A DNA stretch of 64,000 nt from Yamagishiella unicocca. Lineage: Eukaryota > Chlorophyta > Chlorophyceae > Chlamydomonadales > Volvocaceae. A program made the position numbers and the translations under genes. The notes below the pieces were generated by a model. That model made no database searches. It had not been told where the DNA came from and saw only the letters and a list, made by a program, of their open reading frames with translations. The stretch's first letter is position 1. Each line of letters begins with the position of its first letter. This document shows, piece by piece, positions 63,028 through 64,000 of the stretch. The stretch spans positions 1,550,001 to 1,614,000 of the forward strand of contig BDSL01000011.1 in the NCBI GenBank assembly GCA_003116995.1, written 5' to 3'.

Positions 63028-64000
63028 TTACTGCTGCGAGTTCATGAGGCTGTAGGATCGCTACACAGCACTGAATTCAAATCTGCTGATCATCCCGGCA
63101 GGAGGCCGGGGCCGGCAAGTGCAGCCGCCGCCGCAGTGGACAGTGACAGGAAGGTGACGCGGCCTGCGGCCTTCATCGCTGCCCTCACGCACCGCAGTGG
63201 ACAGTGACCGTGGTGGTCCTGCCTTTGGTCTGGAGCCCACTGGAACAAGTATTACTTAGGTGTGACCCACAGCACCGACGGCCTTCCAGTTGCCTTTGGC
63301 CAGCGGCGACCCCTCCTCATCCACACAACGCGCCGAGTTATACAGCCACGCCCGCGCACGTGAACCCCCCCCAGGTCGTAGACCTCAGTCCTCCAACCAG
63401 TGAACGATCGTCCCTGCGTCGCCGTACAGTTTCCACATCAGGGGTCAGAACCCTAAACCCTAAACCCCAACACGTCTCCCCCCGTCTCCCCGGCGGCTAT
63501 TTCAGCCAGGACGGCCAGCGGTGCCTTTGGCTGCGCACTACCACCCGCTGGCAAATTGATGGCCGATCTACTTCCCTGCACCGTGTCACGAGCAGCCCAG
63601 GTCGCGCTCAGGTCTGCTTGCCGCAGCAACGACAACGACAACGACAACGGCAACGGCAAGGTACCGGGGCCTTTGGGGGCCACGGGCGGCACGAGCGGCT
63701 CGAGCGGCGCCAACCCTCGACCCTCCCTCCTGGCCCCCCCCCGCAGGGATACAACCCGTGTCAGAAACGCACCGCTACTGACCGAAAATTAAAACAGTAC
63801 TGATGCCGAGTCACAAAAGTCACAACACTACTGCTGCTGCCGCCGTGCAGCCTCCAATCCTGCCGATCGCCGGCGGGCAGGCACCCCACTCGGTAACAGC
63901 AGCGCCACTGCCACCCATCGCGGTGACCCGGACCCGCAGGGGGCTGCTGCCACGGCGGTCCTCCCAACACCCCACTCCCGCCGATCATGGCACACCTACT

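Larger units (their letters stand above)
59545..64000. other. Repeat-rich spacer at the right end
   Basis: No supported gene. It holds GGGACGCGACGC repeats (about 59,725-59,780), a GTACGGGAGGCGTGCTGTAC repeat (about 60,260-60,350), family B remnants, a 37-bp direct repeat and an (ACGACA)n run near 63,626-63,660. A plus-strand frame from an ATG at 63,803 stays open to the window end (66 codons, Ala/Pro/Thr-rich) and could be the start of another gene, but has no other support. Confidence 0.4.

Overview
The window is nuclear DNA of a green alga, most likely a volvocine chlorophyte (Chlamydomonas/Volvox/Gonium group). The DNA is GC-rich. Genes are split into many short exons with GT-AG introns (consensus GTGCGT/GTGAGG...GCAG), and introns and spacers are full of GC-rich minisatellites. 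Two genes have a TGTAA poly(A) signal soon after the stop, and a plastid HU-type histone-like protein is encoded. I assembled the gene models by hand, from splice-site phase and remembered family alignments. No search was run.

Layout. 1-5.1 kb (-): first ~479 residues of COG4, a Golgi tethering subunit; the 3' part lies left of the window. 5.5-6.0 kb (+): a small gene with a presequence-like N terminus and one membrane span, divergent from COG4. 7.87-8.51 kb: a 32-unit 20-bp minisatellite. 8.55-11.2 kb (-): complete HOP2, the meiotic MND1 partner. 12.2 and 19.6 kb: an inverted pair of ~355-bp MITE-like elements around a complete cyclin gene (15.6-17.3 kb, -). 21.0-23.7 kb (-): an ARGLU1-like spliceosome-associated protein. 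23.7-27.4 kb: mostly featureless spacer. 27.4-34.5 kb (+): a BTB-like protein with a very long Ala/Ser/Pro-rich tail and a coding minisatellite. 39.2-40.0 kb (+): plastid HU-like protein HLP. 42.0-44.9 kb (-): EMG1/NEP1, the 18S rRNA pseudouridine methyltransferase. 45.5-50.1 kb (+): a complete TEY-type MAP kinase, divergent from EMG1. 50.9-59.5 kb (+): one large gene for a Gln/His/Gly-rich, mostly disordered protein with a single membrane span at its extreme C terminus. 59.5-64 kb: repeat-rich spacer.

The genes are ordinary eukaryotic housekeeping and regulatory genes (Golgi traffic, meiotic recombination, cell cycle, splicing, plastid nucleoid, ribosome biogenesis, MAPK signalling) and do not form an operon or shared pathway. 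I see no prokaryote-style defence or biosynthetic cluster. The less ordinary content is the repeats (CpG/CpA-patterned minisatellite, MITE pair, three dispersed repeat families, intronic minisatellites, a 36-nt hairpin), the BTB-like and tail-anchored low-complexity proteins, and the H1-like tail on HLP.
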